Assembly: GCF_016836705.1 (NCBI RefSeq) | Contig: NZ_JAFCGY010000026.1 | Coordinates: forward strand, 1-64,000 | Reading direction: 5' to 3' | Origin: Mesorhizobium caraganae | GTDB taxonomy: Bacteria > Pseudomonadota > Alphaproteobacteria > Rhizobiales > Rhizobiaceae | Length of the DNA: 64,000 nucleotides | Part shown: positions 62,920 through 64,000 of the stretch, piece after piece | How positions within the stretch are numbered: the first letter of the stretch is position 1 | Layout of the letters: each line of letters opens with the position of its first letter | Notes under the pieces: model-generated | What the model was told of the DNA's origin: nothing | Databases searched by the model: none | What the model saw: only the letters and a program-made list of their open reading frames with translations | Position numbers and translations under genes: made by a program

Positions 62920-63345
62920 CGCTTCGGCTATGGGCGGCTGGTCATTCGGTTCGGGCGCGAGGGCGAGGCATCAAGTATCAGCCGCGTCTAGCGGCTATAC
63001 GGGACAAAGACTGGCTGTGCGCAAGCGACGCTCAAGACGCCGAGCGGTAGGATGCGGGCTCCGATCCTGGTCCACGCGAAGCCGAACGCGCAATGGTCGC
63101 TGGATTTCGTCCAGAACAGTTCGCCTGGGGCCGAAGGTTACTCGTGCTCAACATCGTCGACGACGTGATGCGCGAATGCTGCGGCAAACCCGCCATGATC
63201 TTCTCCGACCACGGCGCCGAGTTCACCTCGAACGCTATCCTCGGCTAGCGAAGGATCATCGGGTGGAACGGCACTACATCGCGACGGGCAGGACGATGCA
63301 GAACGGCTATGTCGGGTCATTCAAATGGACGGATGCGCGTGTTGA
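62920..63345 (+). pseudogene. IS3-family OrfB relic
   Basis: Interrupted frames follow the OrfB of the element at 51270-52527: FGYGRLVIRFGREGEAS, then RAPILVHAKPNAQWSLDF, then CGKPAMIFSDHGAEFTSNAIL, then MQNGYVGSFKWTDAR. Several frameshifts, an in-frame stop and loss of the catalytic Glu (Gly in YVGSF) show that it is dead. Confidence 0.85.
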
Positions 63346-63426
63346 TTTCGCTGAGAAGTGACCTGGGATTTTCACCGAGAACTGACCCACCTTTTATGTA
63401 TGCTTCGGGTTTCGGGAGGTCAGGCT

Positions 63427-63567
63427 GTGATCAAGCCGACCCTGATTCCCATCGGTCGTTTCGGCCAGCCTGACGAGGTCGCGTCCTCGCGGTCGACCTC
63501 GCCAGGAACGGCTACATGACCGGCAGACGATCAACATCACTGGCGGCTGGCACGTGACTCCTACTGT
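63427..63567 (+). pseudogene. C-terminal relic of a short-chain dehydrogenase
   Basis: The plus strand reads PIGRFGQPDEVA, and after a shift AVDLARNGYMTG, then INITGGWH, which is the classic C-terminus of an SDR. The front half of the gene is absent. Confidence 0.65.
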
Positions 63568-63665
63568 CCGCACTCGTGTACCAGGAGTATATTGCAGTCC
63601 CCTGCCCCGCAAACGGCTCGGTCGACAGTTTCCTTGGGTTGTTTGCGGTTCAGCCCTCGCGTCTC

Positions 63666-64000
63666 TCATCCGCGCGACGGAATTGGCGCCTTCTTACCGC
63701 GGCCCCAAAGGATGAACGCTGAAAGGGCGAGCAGGATGATGTTGAGCGGCACGACCGAGGCCTCACCACGAGACGAATGAAAGATTATCGCAGCCATTTG
63801 CAGCAGCACACAACCAAGTGCAGCCAGAACGGTGAGGCGCGGCTGAATTCGAGTCAGTGCAGGTAAAAGGACGCCAAATCCACCCGCAATGTCGATGAGA
63901 CCCATAAGGCGCAGGAACCATGGGGGCACAGCGCCGGGCCAGACCCACATTGCCGCCAATTGATCGACGGGCATGAACAGTTTCATGCCACCAAATAGGG
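63666..64000 (-). CDS. DoxX-like membrane protein (N-terminus outside window)
   Basis: Small four-helix membrane protein of the DoxX type. The visible 111 residues have hydrophobic segments (LMGLIDIAGGFGVLLPALT; VLAALGCVLLQMAAIIF; VPLNIILLALSAFILWG). An ATG at 63986 is in frame, but the codons before it (LFGGMKLFMP) continue the family pattern, so the true start lies beyond the window edge. Confidence 0.75.
   Translation of the reverse strand, partial: LFGGMKLFMPVDQLAAMWVWPGAVPPWFLRLMGLIDIAGGFGVLLPALTRIQPRLTVLAALGCVLLQMAAIIFHSSRGEASVVPLNIILLALSAFILWGRGKKAPIPSRG

Noticed and set aside
1..64000. CRISPR array, prophage or conjugation origin
   Set aside because: No regularly spaced repeats, phage structural genes or relaxase were seen.

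Overview
The window is an accessory region of a symbiotic alphaproteobacterium, most likely a Mesorhizobium-type rhizobium carrying a symbiosis island or plasmid. The evidence is a full set of nodulation genes (nodD, nodABCIJ, nodFE, nodZ, noeK, noeJ, nolK, nodO, noeI), at least six nod boxes, many gene relics and IS fragments, and an alphaproteobacterial gene style throughout. Species assignment is inference; nothing here identifies it.

Layout. (1) 1-2831: the 3' end of a C4-dicarboxylate transporter (dctA), a LacI-family regulator and a TIM-barrel sugar isomerase. (2) 2838-8466: two tandem copies of a module made of nodD (-), nod box, a scarred nodA'-nodB' relic, nodF and nodE. The second copy of nodD is a stump. 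(3) 8930-20163: an intact nodD, a nod box, then nodABC, nodIJ, nodZ, noeK and a bifunctional noeJ. (4) 20164-28898: nod-box-preceded nolK, nodO with its own type I secretion pair (prsD/prsE-like), and the methyltransferase noeI. Together these genes predict an N-acylated chitooligosaccharide with a NodFE-dependent unsaturated acyl chain and a (2-O-methyl)fucose. The GDP-mannose 4,6-dehydratase (noeL/gmd) is missing from the window.

(5) 29408-34023 (-): a compact operon of a lysine/ornithine N-hydroxylase, an FAD amino-acid oxidase-like protein, a cupin-methionyl-tRNA-synthetase-like fusion and a small coupled ORF. This is the gene set of the hydrazine (N-N bond) forming pathway known from Streptomyces natural products (Spb/Tri type). 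Here it sits beside nodulation genes and next to IS91/tyrosine-recombinase relics. It is the most striking system in the window.

(6) 35018-41080: a PotABCD-type importer operon ending in an AcuI-like acrylyl-CoA reductase, with a divergent AcuR-like TetR regulator and two matching operator-like sites. (7) 41568-50190 (-): a catabolic block (FAD-linked dehydrogenase, AruI-like ThDP decarboxylase, acyl-CoA dehydrogenase, ADP-forming acyl-CoA synthetase, lactone oxidase, SDR), followed by a LuxR-type regulator. (8) 51270-52527: a complete IS3/IS407-type element with a 4-bp target duplication. (9) 53143-62581: a GlxA-type regulator, a second PotABCD-type importer with an aldehyde dehydrogenase, a LysR regulator, aspartate dehydrogenase and a divergent RidA. 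(10) 62920-64000: relics of an IS3 transposase and an SDR, and a DoxX-like gene cut by the window edge.

No rRNA, CRISPR array or convincing tRNA was seen. All homology calls rest on recognising motifs by eye; no database search was run.
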